Below are positions 61,661 to 64,000 of a stretch of DNA of 64,000 nucleotides, one piece after another. Both the position numbers and the translations under genes were made by a program. Every line of letters starts with the position of its first letter. Positions within the stretch are counted from its first letter, which is position 1. A model generated the notes under the pieces. That model ran no database searches. It worked only from the letters and a program-made list of their open reading frames with translations, and was not told where the DNA came from. This stretch comes from Odontesthes bonariensis (taxonomy: Eukaryota > Chordata > Actinopteri > Atheriniformes > Atherinopsidae): NCBI RefSeq assembly GCF_027942865.1, contig NC_134514.1:16291965-16355964 (forward strand). The letters are read 5' to 3'.

Positions 61661-64000
61661 TGTTGTCACTGTGGTGTTTGAGTTAAAGCGTCATTTAAGA
61701 CTTTGAAGTTTGCTTAGCATCTCTGAAATCAGTCCAGTTGCTATTTGAGCAGTTAAACAATCTTTGCTGCTTTAATTATGACGTCTTTTTAACCACGCAT
61801 CCCACAGAGCCGCAGTGGTGCAGTGCTAAATCTGTCAAGAAGCTGTAAGATCCCTTTTGTAGCTGGCCGTAGCTTTCAGCCACCTTGGCTGCAGACACTC
61901 TGTGTCAAGGAACAAGTGCATGTTCAGAATTTATCTCTCCATGACAAAAGGCAGCTGAAATGGTTGAGCAGCCACCATATGTACAGCTGACCCAGGTCCC
62001 ACGCTGCATGTCATCTCTCTTTCTCTGTCCACCCTTTTTCCCGTTAAGCTACTTCCAAAACAGAGGCCAAAAATACCTTTGATAACATTTCTCTGCATAT
62101 TTTAGGGTCAAATCAATCTCTTATCTTGGTCCGTATCGAAGCTGTTCCAGAGCTCTCAATCCTATCACATGATCTTCTTTATCACTTTTAATTTACACAG
62201 TGTCGCAGAACTTAACATCTTGAAAATGTTTCAAGTTTGGCTTTAATGTTCAGATGATGACGATAGAAATATATGACTGTAATGTAAGACAGAAGGTGTC
62301 GGACAATTACTAAACAAACTTGTTTGTCTTATAAATGGAATTTCAAGCGGCCGTTTGCAAACTCAGATGAAAACATGATGTCAGGTTGGACATGGAGAAG
62401 TTAGACTGAGTTATTATTGTGTTGCATTAGTAGAATCATGGTCATTTTAAAGTTTAAAACGTATTAAGCATTAAAAGGTGAATACACACTGACAATGATG
62501 CCACAACCAGAGGTCATGAAAGGTTAAAGAAGGCAGGTGAAATAACTATTAGTGACAAGAAGTAAGGGTTAAACTAGACTGAGCAACCTCTGCTTAAATG
62601 ATACTGCTTATAAGCCCTGTGGCTTCATAAGTCCTATCGAGTTTAAGCCTAATAAGTCAAAGTGTGTAAATAGAAACAAGGTTGGGAGAAACTGATGATC
62701 ATCACATTTTAATCACCTGTGAGCTGTGACTGTTGAGGTTCACATGAAAAGGTGTAATGTTCTATTTGAATATTCAGTAAAATTATGTCTTGAAAGGCTG
62801 CTGTCTGGAGAGAAAACTCCTCATTACATGGTTTCATATGTATAATGTTTCACATTCGTAACCATGGAAAGGCTTTTTACTGGTTTCTGATGTAAAATTG
62901 TAAAGATAAAATGAAGTTAAAAACAGAGAAACGTTGATTTTCTGGAAAAGTTCTGCCCTCTCTTTGTATTGGAGTCTACGGAGCACAGGGACGTTCTCCT
63001 GATATTTGGAGACTGTTGGCTCATCAAGTTACATCATGAGAGAAAACACACATTATGTTGCAAAATCGTCTCTATAGAGGGAAAATTGTGGGAGTTGTTT
63101 GTCACCTTTCCCTACTTTGTTGAATTCCAGTTACTCTCCAGTTCTCAACATTTTTCAGACATTCGGGGTTTTTTTTCCAATAAATCATTGATCGTTTCAG
63201 AAATACTCAGATATGTGTCTCATGGGATTACGCTTTGCCTCAATCTCACCAACTAAACTCAACTTTAAGGCCCCATGACTGGGATGACAACCAGTGGGAC
63301 CGAAGGACACAGTTTACTGTTATATAAAGTCAACTGGCAGCCACAAAGAGAGCAAAACACTTCAGATGTGGACTTGGCTTCAATGTCAGCACTTTTTTTT
63401 AGCAGGTTAGGTCTCATTTAGATGGATAATAAGAATCAATAAGACTTTGGTAACATTTGAGTTAGTTCTGATCATAGTTGATGGACTTTTAGGCCATTGT
63501 CCATTAAGTTAGATCACGTTATACTCACAGTCTTCATAAAGCAGACTAATCAACTTTCTGACTGTTATGAGACATGTGCTGAAGCAGTTTAGCAGGAATT
63601 CTGTTAAAAATTGTTTTCTTAAATTTTTCAAACTTAACAGGCCCCACAGAGCTAAGACAATGTTGTAAATGTGGTAAATCAGTCCTTGTGACTCTGTCAT
63701 CCAATACAATTTTGAAATACCCCTTTAAAAAGCTCTCTCAAAGGACAAGACTGCTTATTCTTCCCTTTAACATATATCCAGTCATACATTTTTCAGGTCT
63801 TGTGTGCTTAAACTACTCAAAATCCTCTCACTTAGCTCTAATTTGTTCATTAAGGTGTGAGGATCATAATAAAACTCATTAGTGGTTTAATTGTCTGATA
63901 AAGATTCAGCAAGAGATGAAGAGAAACCTTCTGTCGATCTGAGGACACACCAACTGGCGGGCAGTCTGGTTAGCTGTGTTTCAAAGTGAACAGAAACACA
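61661..64000. other. Intergenic sequence to the window end
   Basis: No coding exon is recognised; open frames are below 100 aa and unremarkable. The only nameable item is a decayed SINE at about 61955-62045. Otherwise the stretch is AT-rich. Confidence 0.6.
61955..62045 (+). repeat. Decayed tRNA-type SINE fragment
   Basis: ATGGTTGAGCAGCCACCATA then TGTACAGCTGACCCAGGTCC and GCTGCATGTCATCTCTCTTT follow the order of the intact SINE at 40578 (GGGTTAAGCAGCCACCTTATGTACAG..). Box B and the tail are degraded. Confidence 0.5.

Overview
This is a stretch of teleost fish chromosome, very probably from an advanced ray-finned fish. The evidence is three intron-containing vertebrate genes with GT-AG introns, together with fish-type dispersed repeats: LINE 3' tails of the AATTTCCCCC..AATAAAGTATTT type, a tRNA-derived SINE, a decayed Tc1-type transposon, and TG and CCAT microsatellites. 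There are no bacterial, plasmid or viral genes, and no CRISPR array. Nearly all the long open frames outside the three genes are chance.

Layout. Bases 1-12.8 kb are gene-free upstream sequence with repeats. They include a 498-bp solo-LTR-like element with 5-bp target duplications, a perfect 26-bp hairpin, and an antisense LINE fragment. fosb (AP-1 subunit, 4 coding exons, 394 aa) occupies 13750-17196, with an AU-rich 3' UTR to about 19.7 kb. After 2.9 kb of AT-rich spacer comes the C19orf47 homologue (SAM-domain nuclear protein, 8 exons, 402 aa) at 22640-28133. After another 4 kb comes ttc9b (TPR protein, 3 exons, 218 aa) at 32159-57392. Its first intron is 22.7 kb long and holds most of the transposable-element debris in the window. 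The last 6.6 kb is probably ttc9b 3' UTR followed by intergenic sequence. All three genes lie on the + strand.

The three genes are not known to form one pathway. FosB is a nuclear bZIP transcription factor that dimerises with Jun and is induced by activity. The C19orf47 product is poorly characterised, and TTC9B is a small TPR protein. In human, C19orf47 and TTC9B lie close together at 19q13.2 and FOSB lies further along 19q13.3, so the window looks like a compact fish version of that region.

I found no undescribed biological system. The observations most worth checking are: (1) loss of the mammalian deltaFosB splice donor from fosb exon 4; (2) two in-frame alternative donors for fosb exon 2; (3) RFX X-box-like motifs around fosb; (4) five RLG-type repeats in the C19orf47 protein; (5) the solo-LTR-like element with a large inverted repeat; (6) a SINE with a perfect 15-bp target duplication; and (7) the expanded ttc9b intron.
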